Source: Liminaster sp045576355
Lineage (GTDB): Bacteria > Bacteroidota > Bacteroidia > Bacteroidales > UBA3663
NCBI GenBank assembly: GCA_045576355.1
Contig: JAZNGG010000015.1
Span: forward strand, 1-64,000
Direction: 5' to 3'
Length of the DNA: 64,000 bases
Shown here: positions 18,901 through 26,703 of the stretch, one piece after another
Layout of the letters: each line of letters begins with the position of its first letter
Numbering within the stretch: position 1 is the stretch's first letter
The notes under the pieces: generated by a model
Told to the model about the DNA's origin: nothing
What the model saw: the letters and a program-made list of their open reading frames with translations, nothing else
The model's database searches: none
Translations under genes and position numbers: made by a program

Positions 18901-19258
18901 AAGAATAACCATCTGGCACATCTAAAGTGAATCCAAAATAAGCATCATCTTTAAATTCGGATAAATTACCTCCATCATATTGAGATCTGAAACAATAATC
19001 AGGAACAGTAAAACCTACCGCAGATGAAGTTATAGTATAAATACTTCCTTTATTGGTATTTTGACTTGCTTTTGCACCTTTAATAGCAGTCACCGTCACC
19101 AAATCATTCTCCGAAGAGAAAACTGCTTCGCTTGCGGTTTTAGCAGAGGTATCCAAAGTACGGGTTATACCCATTTTGAAGCTCTCAGCATACGCACTTC
19201 CTATGCCAGCGATCATCATCACGATCGCGAAGAACAAATTAAGTAATTGTTTTTTCAT
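15941..19258 (-). CDS. Large secreted InlB-repeat surface protein with C-terminal sorting-like tail
   Basis: A 1105-residue exported protein with a signal peptide (residues 1-24, ending AYA). Beta-sandwich regions flank three repeat domains: two divergent InlB B-type repeats (YTITTSVNPADAGVVTPANG near residue 222 and YTVTTSVSPAEAGTITQSPA near 478), each ending in a NWTD...LTANFE motif, and a third Listeria-Bacteroides-type repeat (GYTLTGWTDGNTTYNIG near 600). The last 30 residues (IYNLQGQKVEQVKAPGLYIV then GGKKVLVK) resemble the short C-terminal domain of type IX cargo. No catalytic domain was recognised. It probably acts in adhesion or glycan binding. It lies downstream of the hybrid regulator on the same strand and upstream of the 54-residue gene. 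Confidence 0.8.
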   Translation of the reverse strand: MKKQLLNLFFAIVMMIAGIGSAYAESFKMGITRTLDTSAKTASEAVFSSENDLVTVTAIKGAKASQNTNKGSIYTITSSAVGFTVPDYCFRSQYDGGNLSEFKDDAYFGFTLDVPDGYSLSLSQLYSVFLVSNNFTYKVLVENVVDDVATTINTPKSYTVSNYNNSSISNSTFTENLSVSNLTGAINVKVYYYYAGSNSKYLAAEKLQLTGELVSLSASKYTITTSVNPADAGVVTPANGTEVYEGGSVTLNASAKSGYAFQNWTDGEGNEVSTDASYTIDNVSADINLTANFEETTSVAVSWTMSEGTTTPAYEVSVDNVVSTASFSLGSEMSGQKAQTGYNSVVFTTATPSAKVTKKTNGHSFSWAVDLKSGLTFTPKKVSADICRFGTGGGLFDIVVSAGDDVSKTLATGVKPIRNNGDAGDVSFELDITGFEAISDDFYLTVYVYNLDPGKHVGFANVKIEGEYAGTIIEVPQYTVTTSVSPAEAGTITQSPAGSSFDEGTAVSFTANANTGYKFVNWTDAESNVISENATYAIASLSANVNLTANFEKLLVVAYGLGSVESVEGIVPEVEYVDNGGQVTIPTNKTLYKEGYTLTGWTDGNTTYNIGAKVTITEDVTLTPVFTENTVSLAKHDYEPITANWYFGPKNGAPALNYQGKKGILVTQVSVEGVTMDLKLDLDGTNGKIYNIGRSDEWAQVNNGTIFSFPSCQGAIVTITAYNELSSTTIEGSTDYAAGKTISYTISGTDAKNTIVVGGDAGYISLVKVVYPTTADWETVTKENGSETNKDNVGTSYTVPGAYIAGGESGNNISDGLKIRTGQTAGEVKGFRITPNAGYKLKHIRLVGNSNYDEAVTIEGVYADGDYVNNIISESLVLTDKTATSACNLLIKNVNAVNTIDFACTGGTQANLLISVCYEPIENITLTINESGYSTFYANHAVAVPAGLTAYVGALSDAADYLSLVELTEGYIPAQTGVVLAGEPGSYDMVAYTGETEAVESDLSGVAVRTAASNFSGSIYALTTIDSETAFYQYTGSYIPANKAFLVLPAAAAAPKVRIATAETGIEGVTAEQHAADIYNLQGQKVEQVKAPGLYIVGGKKVLVK

Positions 19259-19380
19259 TGTTGTTTGATTATGTTTTATTCGTGTTTGACTGCTTTAGCT
19301 TCTCACACAGACGGCTGATCGGAATATCGTTAATAATCAACAGATAAAGACAGCACATAGAGAAGACGGCTATTTAGGGT

Positions 19381-19388
19381 GCAAAGGT
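19381..19388 (-). promoter_or_regulatory. Promoter of InlB-repeat surface protein gene
   Basis: On the minus strand TTTGTTAC is followed about 19 bp later by TACCTTTG, a good match to the Bacteroidetes -33/-7 pair. The leader to the ATG at 19258 would be about 115 nt. Confidence 0.6.
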
Positions 19389-19544
19389 AGAAAAAATAAA
19401 CGAAAGTAACAAATATTTAGAAACATAAACAACAATTATACACCACTTTGACCCTATTTTACTCCTTAAACCTCAAATCGGCAATTGGAGCAAAAGAATA
19501 TTAAGTAAGAAAAAGAGCAAAGAGGAAACTGAAAACAAAGCCAT

Positions 19545-19665
19545 AATCTATCGCCATCAGCCATAGCGGGCGCAGCCACAAGCCCTCGCCATAGCAGGAC
19601 GAAGTCCCCCTGCCATAGCCATAGCCATAAGCCATAGCGGGCGCAGCCCTTTAAACCCCTCAACC
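19545..19665 (+). repeat. Modular hairpin repeats
   Basis: Three units in a row: CCATCAGCCATAGCGGGCGC, GCCATAGCAGGACGAAGTCC, and ATAAGCCATAGCGGGCGCAG, followed by TTTAAACCCCTCAACC. The variable part alternates between the CGCAG and CGAAG versions of the small hairpin. Confidence 0.7.
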
Positions 19666-19729
19666 ACCCCGGGTGTAATCCACAATTATTCCACCTATGA
19701 GAGAATTTCCACCTCCTATAAAAGGCGAA

Positions 19730-19820
19730 GCAACGGCTGAATCACTCAGACGTTGCCCCTAATTGTAGCTTATATACCATGAATTTACTGAAAAACAAAT
19801 TATTTACGGGTGCAAAGATA
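19730..19820 (-). ncRNA. Possible short transcript (promoter plus hairpin)
   Basis: TATCTTTG at 19820-19813 could start a minus-strand RNA. About 55 nt downstream is a hairpin with arms GCAACG/CGTTGC and inner CTGA/TCAG (19756-19730), followed by only a short T run. No coding sequence lies in between. Could equally be the tail of unrelated transcription. Confidence 0.25.
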
Positions 19821-19887
19821 ATATATTTCCAACAAATATCAGGTGTAATAATTGACCAAAATAGGGGGAAAATCGTTAGATTTAACT

Positions 19888-22800
19888 TTATTCCATATCA
19901 TTTGATTCATTTTTAATACTATTATCCTCCTCGCGGCTACGGTTCACTTTCTGTTTGTACTCCACCGGTGGCATTCCCATATCTCGCTTGAAGCACTTAC
20001 TGAAATATTTCGGGTCAGAGAATCCTACTTTATAGGCGACATTGGCCAAAGAATCTTCGCCGGCATTGATGAGCTGCACCGCCCGACGAATACGGATCTT
20101 ACGGATAAAATCGACCGGCGGCATCCCTAAGACGGACTTCACTTTCCGATAGAAGCTCGTACGACTCATGTTGAGCGCATCGGCAAAGTCCTCCACGGAG
20201 AGTAAAGGATTGGACATATTTTGCTCGAAGTAGTCCATCATCCGAGTAACAAACTCCTTGTCATAATCGACCACCTGCGGTGCAGAGAGCGGGATGACAT
20301 GAGCCGCACCCTCCTTATCGTCACTCCGCTCGGGGAGACAACTTGCCAGGAATGCCTGCTGCAACATCTGTCGCTGGTGGAGCAGATTATCTACACGGCT
20401 CCGGAGATATGTGGCACTGAATGGCTTGGTGAGATAGTCATCGATGCCATGTTCCAGTCCCTCGATGCGGTCATCGATCGAAGACTTGGCAGAGATGACC
20501 ACGATCGGGACATGACAGATGAGCGGATCGGCTTTGATGCGGCGCACCATCTCCATGCCATCCATCTCCGGCATCATGAGATCGGTCAGGATGAAGTCTA
20601 TCTCCTCGCGCTTGACGATGTCCAGGCCCTCTTTGCCATTGGTTGCCTCCCGAAGTCGGTAGGTCGGAGCGAGGATCGAACAGATAAATTGACGGAGTTC
20701 CTCATTGTCCTCGACCACAAGGATCGTGGCAGGACGCTGTGGCTTGCCTTTATTGGAGAGCGTGCCATTCTCCTTTTCTGCACTCACCTCTTCGTGCTCG
20801 TCCGCCTCTTTGCGCGTCTTCTCCTCAGTCTCTCCTATGACAAAATCGACCAGCGCATCATCGAGATAGGTCTCCCGTTTGCGGCTGAATGTCACCGTGA
20901 AGCATGTCCCTTCGCCCGGTGTACTCTTGACATCGATGTGGGCATGATGGAGATGGACCAACTCTTTCACCAGAGATAGCCCGATGCCCGAAGAGGGCTG
21001 CATCTCACTGATCTCCGGGAGGGAGACAAAGCGCTCAAAGATCTTGTTGAGCTGCGAGGATTCGATGCCCCTGCCCTCGTCTGCCACAGCGACGCGCACT
21101 TCATCCTCAGAGACACGCATAGAGACGGTGACAGCCTTGCCGGCATCGGTAAACTTAAAGGCATTGGAGAGGAGATTGAAAATGATCTTCTCTACCTTAT
21201 CGGCATCGAGCCAAAGCTCCAATGTCTCGACCTCCACTTCCATGGTGTAACGGATCTGCTTTTCGCGAGCCTTATCGTCAAAGTATGACTTCACTTTCTG
21301 GAGCAGGGGGACTATGTCGGTTTGACTCAACGTGAGCCGGACGTGTCGGGTCTGTATCTTGCGGAAGTCGAGGATCTGATTGACCAACTCCAGCATCCGC
21401 GAAGTGTTTTTATGGGCGAGTTCGAGGTGATTACGAGCTTGCAGGGAGAGCGGTTCCTGCGCCAGGACATCGCTGATAGGACCGGAGATAAGGGTAAGGG
21501 GGGTGCGCAGTTCGTGAGAGATGTCGGTGAAATACTTCATCTTGAGGCGGGATATCTTGCGCTCCACGTCCATCTTATGACGGAGTTTGAAGATATAAGT
21601 ATATATATAGGTAACGATGGTAATCAGCACAAAGAAGACCAGGAAGTAGAATAGCCAGCTCCATGGGGTCTCCCAGAAGTTACGTTCGATCTCGATGGAG
21701 AGCAGACGGGCATTGTCACACCAGATGCCATCATGATTGGTGGAGCGGACCTGCAGATGATGGGTCCCACCGGAGAGATTGACAAAATTGACTTTAGGGG
21801 CAGAAGAGTAGGTCCAGGGAGTCTCCTCCGTACCATCCATTTTGTAGGCATAACGGACCAGCGAGGAGGGCGAAAAGTCCAGAGCAGCAAAGGAGAGTCC
21901 GAAATCCCGCTGATCGGCCGAGAGGCGGAGGGTGTCCAGATCATTGAGCGGGATCTCCTCACGATTGGCATAGGAGACACCGGTGAAGACCACACCGGGT
22001 GTAAAACGGCTCTTTCGCAGATGGTCATAAGAGAAGGTCAACGAACCGCCAAACAGGCCGGCGACCACTTTGCCGGACGGGTGGATGGCAGGCATTGCCT
22101 CTGTGAACCGATAATCGCGATCGAAGTCAGTGCGGTCATAATATTCAAAACGATGTTCCGCAGGATAATAACAAGAAAGGCCGCGACTTGCCACGATCCA
22201 CAAACGATCATGGAGATCCAGACAGGCAGAGAGCGAGACATCGCCTCCGGGGTTCTCCCGATTGAGATAGGTGTCAAAACAGAGTGAATCTGTGAGCAGG
22301 TTATCTCCCTGCACTTCGCTCACCCCCAATCCATAGGTGCAGACCAATGTCTTCCCCTCAGAGGTGTAGGCGACAGCCATCACATCGTTGCCGGGCAAAG
22401 AGGCAGGATCAGCCGAACGATGGAAATGTTTATAGAAGATGATCTCTGCCGGACGTTCAAAGATGCCGGAGAAAGAGATCAGACCATCTGTCGTACCGAC
22501 CAGGATGACCCCATCCCGGGCACCGGTGATGCACCGGATGTTGTTAAAGTCGAAGTAAGGATAGTTCTGTAGGCGGTTGTTTCGGTTGTTGAAGCGCTGG
22601 CCTGTTCCCGTGATCGAAAACACATTGAGTCCACCCCCATAGGTGCCAATCCATAGGTGCCGGCGCTCATCCTCATAAAGAGCATATACATTATTATTAC
22701 TGAGGCTGAAACTGTTGTTGGCATCATGCTTGAAGTGCTGTATCGTGATCGATCCATCAGGCTGAAACCAGATGCGATAGAGCCCATCACCTTTCGTCCC

Positions 22801-24339
22801 GACCCAAAGCGACTTACGTGAGTCGCGCAATATGGTGTAGATTCCCTCTGTAGAAAACCGAACCGGAGCATCACTCCAGTGACCAGAGGAAGAGAGATAA
22901 CGGGGAGCACCGGACGTTTGATCCCGATAATAGAGATGTCCCTCTTTGTTGCCATACCAGATCCGATCACCATCGGAATAGACGGCACGCACTTCGCTCT
23001 CGGAGATTTCCGGATGATGCTCAAACTGATGAGACTTGAAAGAGAAATGGAAAAGGTGTGCCGAGGAGACCCAAAGGTTTTTCTGGTTATCGACAAAAAA
23101 GCGATTGAAGTTGATCCAGGTGGTTTTGTCCGAAGCATGATCTAAAACCTCATCATATGGGCGCAGGGCGTCTGTCTCGGGGTCGTACCAGGAGAGAGGT
23201 CCCTCTTCGGGCTTGATCCAAAGGGTCGAGTTGCGATCCTCAAAAGCGACGTGCATACCCTCGAGTTGATTGGTTTGCTCATAGACACGCGGGGAAGCAT
23301 ACCAGCAGACCTTTTGCAGATCTGCGCTGATGCGATAGACCCCCTCACCCGAAGCATAGAGCCAGAGGTTCTTTTTATGATCGGCAAAGACATGTGAGAC
23401 ATAACGGATCTTCCTGCCATCATCCGTCTCGGAGATGAGCTGAAATTCCGCTGTCCCGACATTATAGAGAAACAGTCCGGCATCTGTCCCGATGGCAAGC
23501 ATCCCATCATCCAATTGATCCATGTAGGAGATCCGCCGCACGACCGAAGGAAAGTTCAGAAACTTCACACGATTCTCCTGAGGGACATACTCCGCCAAAT
23601 AACCATCTGAGGTGACGAGAAAAATCCTCCCATCCACTTCCCGGATGTCGGAAAAAGTATAGCCGGAGAGGGCACGCTTCTGCCCGTAGATATAGACTCC
23701 ATGATCGGTCAATATCCACTCCCTGCCGGACGAGTCGTTGAAGAAGTCATAGACCAGACGTTCCTCAGTGCTACCGCCCTCATCCGATACATCTCCTAAG
23801 AAATAGTCAAAATCCGAGAGATCATCGTCATTAAATCGGAGACATCCCCCTCCCTGCAGGGCAATCCAGGAGACATGCTTCTCCGGGAAATTGCAAATAG
23901 GATGCCACAACTTGGAGGCGACCAGATAATTCTTACCAACGATCCGGGAAATATCCTCAAAATGGGATGTCGAAGAGTTAAAACGATAGAGTTTCAGATC
24001 GTGGGTGACACACCAGATGTTATCCCGACTATCACTGGCAAGGCGTATGATGCGATTGGAAGATTGCGGGTTATCATTGCCCGGCTCAGACCGAAAGAGG
24101 AGAAAATCCTTACCATCATAACGGCAAAGTCCGTTGCGCGATGCCATCCAGATAAAACCCTTATTGTCCTGATAAAAGTCCGCAATGTGCGTCTCCGTCA
24201 ACTCGTTGCCGGGAGTGTATTCTTTAAACTTACACAGCGGACGGGCAGAAAGTGTCGCATCGGGTGCAATCCCAAAAACAGAAGTTAGGAACAAAAACGT
24301 AAAACAGAAATATTTCAATTTGGCAATACCCACTCTCAT
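19888..24339 (-). CDS. Hybrid two-component system regulator (HTCS)
   Basis: A 1483-residue one-protein signalling system of the kind that controls polysaccharide loci in Bacteroidetes. Order: signal sequence; periplasmic two-component propeller repeats (about 30-790); Y_Y_Y domain (about 800-870, YAYKMDGTEETPW); one membrane span (about 890-912); histidine kinase with ISHELRTPLT (His near 942); ATPase with GIGLSLVKEL near 1121; receiver domain (ILVVEDNEELRQ, phospho-Asp near 1250 in LTDLMMPEMDG); and an AraC helix-turn-helix (about 1375-1470). All key residues appear present. No SusC/SusD genes lie beside it; its target is unknown, with the surface protein gene downstream or a glycan operon elsewhere as candidates. 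Confidence 0.93.
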   Translation of the reverse strand: MRVGIAKLKYFCFTFLFLTSVFGIAPDATLSARPLCKFKEYTPGNELTETHIADFYQDNKGFIWMASRNGLCRYDGKDFLLFRSEPGNDNPQSSNRIIRLASDSRDNIWCVTHDLKLYRFNSSTSHFEDISRIVGKNYLVASKLWHPICNFPEKHVSWIALQGGGCLRFNDDDLSDFDYFLGDVSDEGGSTEERLVYDFFNDSSGREWILTDHGVYIYGQKRALSGYTFSDIREVDGRIFLVTSDGYLAEYVPQENRVKFLNFPSVVRRISYMDQLDDGMLAIGTDAGLFLYNVGTAEFQLISETDDGRKIRYVSHVFADHKKNLWLYASGEGVYRISADLQKVCWYASPRVYEQTNQLEGMHVAFEDRNSTLWIKPEEGPLSWYDPETDALRPYDEVLDHASDKTTWINFNRFFVDNQKNLWVSSAHLFHFSFKSHQFEHHPEISESEVRAVYSDGDRIWYGNKEGHLYYRDQTSGAPRYLSSSGHWSDAPVRFSTEGIYTILRDSRKSLWVGTKGDGLYRIWFQPDGSITIQHFKHDANNSFSLSNNNVYALYEDERRHLWIGTYGGGLNVFSITGTGQRFNNRNNRLQNYPYFDFNNIRCITGARDGVILVGTTDGLISFSGIFERPAEIIFYKHFHRSADPASLPGNDVMAVAYTSEGKTLVCTYGLGVSEVQGDNLLTDSLCFDTYLNRENPGGDVSLSACLDLHDRLWIVASRGLSCYYPAEHRFEYYDRTDFDRDYRFTEAMPAIHPSGKVVAGLFGGSLTFSYDHLRKSRFTPGVVFTGVSYANREEIPLNDLDTLRLSADQRDFGLSFAALDFSPSSLVRYAYKMDGTEETPWTYSSAPKVNFVNLSGGTHHLQVRSTNHDGIWCDNARLLSIEIERNFWETPWSWLFYFLVFFVLITIVTYIYTYIFKLRHKMDVERKISRLKMKYFTDISHELRTPLTLISGPISDVLAQEPLSLQARNHLELAHKNTSRMLELVNQILDFRKIQTRHVRLTLSQTDIVPLLQKVKSYFDDKAREKQIRYTMEVEVETLELWLDADKVEKIIFNLLSNAFKFTDAGKAVTVSMRVSEDEVRVAVADEGRGIESSQLNKIFERFVSLPEISEMQPSSGIGLSLVKELVHLHHAHIDVKSTPGEGTCFTVTFSRKRETYLDDALVDFVIGETEEKTRKEADEHEEVSAEKENGTLSNKGKPQRPATILVVEDNEELRQFICSILAPTYRLREATNGKEGLDIVKREEIDFILTDLMMPEMDGMEMVRRIKADPLICHVPIVVISAKSSIDDRIEGLEHGIDDYLTKPFSATYLRSRVDNLLHQRQMLQQAFLASCLPERSDDKEGAAHVIPLSAPQVVDYDKEFVTRMMDYFEQNMSNPLLSVEDFADALNMSRTSFYRKVKSVLGMPPVDFIRKIRIRRAVQLINAGEDSLANVAYKVGFSDPKYFSKCFKRDMGMPPVEYKQKVNRSREEDNSIKNESNDME

Positions 24340-24376
24340 GATATATAAAGATTAATGTGTAAATGAGACAATAATG

Positions 24377-24384
24377 CAAAAGTA
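24377..24384 (-). promoter_or_regulatory. Promoter of HTCS gene
   Basis: TACTTTTG on the minus strand 38 bp before the start codon, with a TTGTATC box upstream. It lies in the 187-bp gap shared with mscL. Confidence 0.5.
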
Positions 24385-24488
24385 CAATTTTTTTATGACG
24401 ATACAAGTCTAAAAGAGAACTTTTCATGGACAACGGCTCTTTTTTTACTTAAATCGAGTTACAATTTGCAAAATACAATTAAAAATCA

Positions 24489-24496
24489 TACATTTG
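24489..24496 (+). promoter_or_regulatory. Promoter of mscL
   Basis: TACATTTG with TTTGCAAA about 20 bp upstream, 31 bp before the ATG of mscL. Confidence 0.6.
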
Positions 24497-24526
24497 CAGC
24501 GTAAAACCAATTAAAAAACGAACAAT

Positions 24527-24961
24527 ATGGGAATGCTTAAAGAATTTAAAGAGTTTACCATGCGCGGCAACGTTGTCGATATGGCTGTCGGTGTGATCAT
24601 CGGTGGTGCTTTTGGTAAAATCGTTTCTTCACTTGTTAATGACGTGATCATGCCTCCAATCGGTGCACTCATCGGTGGTATGGACTTTACTGATCTCAAA
24701 CTCATTGTCAAAGATGCTGTGATGAATGGCGAAGAGATCGTTAAACCGGCAGTTACACTTAACTATGGTAACTTTATTCAGGTCACTGTGGACTTCTTGA
24801 TCATCGCGTTCTCTATCTTCATGCTCATCAAGATGATCAATATGCTCAACCGCAAGAAGAAAGCCGAAGAGGCTGCTGCTCCTGCACCTCCGCCGGCACC
24901 GGCTGAACCCTCTGAGGACATCAAATTGCTCACAGAGATTCGCGACTTGCTGAAGAAATAA
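24527..24961 (+). CDS. mscL: Large-conductance mechanosensitive channel
   Basis: A 144-residue inner-membrane channel that opens under membrane tension to release solutes on osmotic downshock. The N-terminus MGMLKEFKEFTMRGNVVDMA leads into the first pore helix VGVIIGGAFGKIVSSLVNDV, both characteristic of MscL. The second span covers about residues 86-106, and the C-terminal helix carries a Pro/Ala-rich linker before SEDIKLLTEIRDLL. It is a single-gene unit with its own promoter and a strong terminator. Confidence 0.96.
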   Translation: MGMLKEFKEFTMRGNVVDMAVGVIIGGAFGKIVSSLVNDVIMPPIGALIGGMDFTDLKLIVKDAVMNGEEIVKPAVTLNYGNFIQVTVDFLIIAFSIFMLIKMINMLNRKKKAEEAAAPAPPPAPAEPSEDIKLLTEIRDLLKK

Positions 24962-24990
24962 ACCAAGTCCTAATAATACATATATTATAT

Positions 24991-25028
24991 ATACAAATAG
25001 CTGCGTCCATGGTCGCAGCTATTTGTAT
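24991..25028 (+). terminator. Terminator of mscL
   Basis: Perfect 15-bp stem ATACAAATAGCTGCG / CGCAGCTATTTGTAT with an 8-nt loop, 29 bp after the mscL stop. The A/T outer arm replaces a free T run. Confidence 0.7.
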
Positions 25029-25034
25029 CTTTGC

Positions 25035-25290
25035 GAGGGCTGATGGCTGCAATGGCTCATAGTGAGGGCTTATGGGGCTGCGCCCGCTATGGCTGATGGC
25101 GATAGCTTATAGCTTTGTTTTCACCTTTCTCCTTTCCCCTTTCAGTTTTCTCCTTTCCTCTTATCAAGGCGCAGCCCCTTATCACGCGCAACCAACGACC
25201 AAAGAGAGTAACCCTTCAACCCCTCAGCCCCAAAACCCCTCAACTCCTAAAACCCTCAACTCCTAAACCAACAAACCAATAAACCAATAA
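25035..25290. repeat. Modular hairpin repeats
   Basis: Reverse-orientation module GGGGCTGCGCCC + GCTATGGCTGATGGCGATAG at about 25075-25107, a pyrimidine tract (25118-25160), a GGCGCAGCCCC unit (25168-25178), and long CCCTCAACTCCTAAACC tracts to 25290. Confidence 0.65.
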
Positions 25291-25347
25291 AAAAACTAAA
25301 TTCTTGAATTTTTTTTGAGAAACTCTTGCTATATTGTACAAAAGCAT

Positions 25348-25384
25348 TATCTTTGCAGCACAAACAAAAAGTGTAACGATTACA
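25348..25384 (+). promoter_or_regulatory. Promoter and operator-like dyad of the Fur-type gene
   Basis: TATCTTTG at 25348-25355 with TTGCTATA upstream forms the promoter. Immediately downstream is the perfect 13-bp dyad TGTAACGATTACA (25372-25384), followed by a further half-like GTGTAAAAC just before the ATG. Its position and symmetry suit autoregulation by the Fur/PerR-type product. Binding is inferred. Confidence 0.5.
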
Positions 25385-25397
25385 AAGAGTGTAAAAC

Positions 25398-25802
25398 ATG
25401 GAAGAAGCAAGAGCTATACTACAGCAACATGACATCAAACCGTCTTATATGCGGATACTGATCATGCAATATCTGATGAAGCACCCTACTCATCCGACGG
25501 TGGATCGAATCTATCAGGACTTATCTCCTGAAAATCCTACCCTCTCCAAGACTACAGTGTATAACACACTTAAACTTCTGGCAGAGAAAAAAGCGATCCT
25601 CTCGCTCTCCATCAATGAGAAAAATGCGCAGTATGATGGCGACACTTCTCCACACTCACACTTTCTTTGCCGCTCATGTGGGGCTGTAATGGATCTTCCG
25701 GCAGAGTTGATCTCCATCCCCAAAGAGGCCGAGAAAAAAGGACTCGAAATAGATGAAACGGAGCTCTTCTTTTATGGTCTCTGCAAAAATTGCAGAAAGT
25801 AA
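25398..25802 (+). CDS. Fur/PerR family transcriptional repressor
   Basis: A 134-residue metal-dependent regulator. The winged helix (about 10-75) has the Fur-family YNTLKLLAEKKAI recognition segment. The dimerisation half carries the structural zinc cysteines C91-x2-C94 and C129-x2-C132 and the HSH metal ligands at 86-88. Its position 59 bp before rubrerythrin on the same strand points to a PerR-type peroxide sensor rather than an iron-uptake Fur. A dyad over its own promoter suggests autoregulation. Confidence 0.88.
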   Translation: MEEARAILQQHDIKPSYMRILIMQYLMKHPTHPTVDRIYQDLSPENPTLSKTTVYNTLKLLAEKKAILSLSINEKNAQYDGDTSPHSHFLCRSCGAVMDLPAELISIPKEAEKKGLEIDETELFFYGLCKNCRK

Positions 25803-25861
25803 AAGAGACCCGAAGTGAAAATAACAACAACCTTATTACTAACTATAAAAAACTTACAACT

Positions 25862-26401
25862 ATGTCAAACAAATTGAAAGGAACAAAGACTGAAGCAAAC
25901 TTGATGAAGGCATTTGCCGGTGAATCACAGGCTCGTAACAAGTACACTTACTATGCATCTCGCGCTAAGAAAGATGGTTTCGAACAGATCGCTGCCCTCT
26001 TCCAGGAGACTGCTGATCAGGAGAAAGAACACGCAAAGATGTGGTTTAAGTTCTTCCACGGCATTGGTGACACTGAGCAGAACCTCCTTGATGCTGCACA
26101 GGGCGAGAACGATGAGTGGACAGATATGTATCCTACTATGGCTAAAGAGGCTCGTGAAGAAGGCTTCAATGACATCGCCGACATGTTTGAATTGGTAGCT
26201 GCTGTCGAGAAAGCTCACGAGGAGCGTTATCGCAAACTTCTTGCCAACGTGGCAGGCAAACTCGTCTTCACTCGCGATGGAGACTGCATCTGGCAGTGCC
26301 GCAACTGCGGACACCTCCATGTAGGTAAAGAGGCTCCGAAAGTTTGCCCAACTTGCAAGCACCCACAGGCTTACTTCCAGTTGAAGGCTGAAAACTATTG
26401 A
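25862..26401 (+). CDS. Rubrerythrin
   Basis: A 179-residue cytoplasmic peroxidase that reduces H2O2 in anaerobes. The four-helix di-iron domain (about 1-140) shows FAGESQARNKYTYYA, ETADQEKEHAKMW, EEGFNDIADMFELVAAVEKAHEERY with the expected Glu/His ligands. The C-terminal rubredoxin domain has CRNCG and CPTCKHP iron-binding pairs. The ATG at 25862 is preferred over an in-frame upstream start because it gives the conserved family N-terminus and lies clear of the Fur-like stop. It forms an operon with that regulator and ends at a strong terminator. Confidence 0.95.
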   Translation: MSNKLKGTKTEANLMKAFAGESQARNKYTYYASRAKKDGFEQIAALFQETADQEKEHAKMWFKFFHGIGDTEQNLLDAAQGENDEWTDMYPTMAKEAREEGFNDIADMFELVAAVEKAHEERYRKLLANVAGKLVFTRDGDCIWQCRNCGHLHVGKEAPKVCPTCKHPQAYFQLKAENY

Positions 26402-26420
26402 TATTCACTGATAAAATAAA

Positions 26421-26450
26421 CGGCAGCATCATCGAGATGCTGCCGTTTAT
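26421..26450 (+). terminator. Terminator of the Fur-like/rubrerythrin operon
   Basis: Perfect 10-bp stem CGGCAGCATC / GATGCTGCCG with a 5-nt loop, followed by TTTATTTTATT. Confidence 0.9.
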
Positions 26451-26454
26451 TTTA

Positions 26455-26690
26455 TTGGTTTAGGAGTTGAGGGGTTGAGGAGTTTAGGGGCTGCGCCCCA
26501 CTATGGCTGGGACTTCGTCCACTATGACTGATGGCGATGGCTGGGGCAAAGCCCACTATGGCTGATGGCGATGGCTATGGCTTTCCACTTTTCGCTGTTC
26601 TCTTTTCTCTTGGAATATGGCGTTGTTTTCATCTTTCCTCTTTCCTCTTTTCTCTTTCCTCTGTACTGTCATATTTTTTTCTCACACAGA
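26455..26690. repeat. Modular hairpin repeats, three hairpin versions side by side
   Basis: GGGGCTGCGCCCC, GGGACTTCGTCCA and GGGGCAAAGCCCA occur in turn between about 26488 and 26555. Each is followed by CTATG(G/A)CTG and most by ATGGCGATGG. A pyrimidine tract follows (26585-26670). The stems GGGGC/GCCCC and GGGAC/GTCCC differ by paired changes. Confidence 0.7.
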
Positions 26691-26703
26691 AATGCCAAGG
26701 CCT

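Larger units (their letters stand above)
19259..19887. other. Non-coding region with two promoters, hairpin and modular repeats
   Basis: From right to left (minus strand) it holds a TATCTTTG box (19820-19813), a hairpin (19756-19730), modular repeats (19545-19665) and the TACCTTTG promoter box of the InlB-repeat gene. No gene of credible length was found in either strand. Confidence 0.7.
24962..25397. other. Non-coding region: terminator, modular repeats, fur-type promoter
   Basis: Contains the mscL terminator (24991-25028), modular hairpin repeats and a pyrimidine tract (25035-25290), then the promoter and dyad of the Fur-like gene (25325-25384). No gene seen. Confidence 0.8.
26402..26703. 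other. Non-coding region: terminator and modular repeats
   Basis: Contains the rubrerythrin terminator, then modular hairpin repeats and a long pyrimidine tract up to the stop codon of fmt. No gene seen. Confidence 0.75.
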
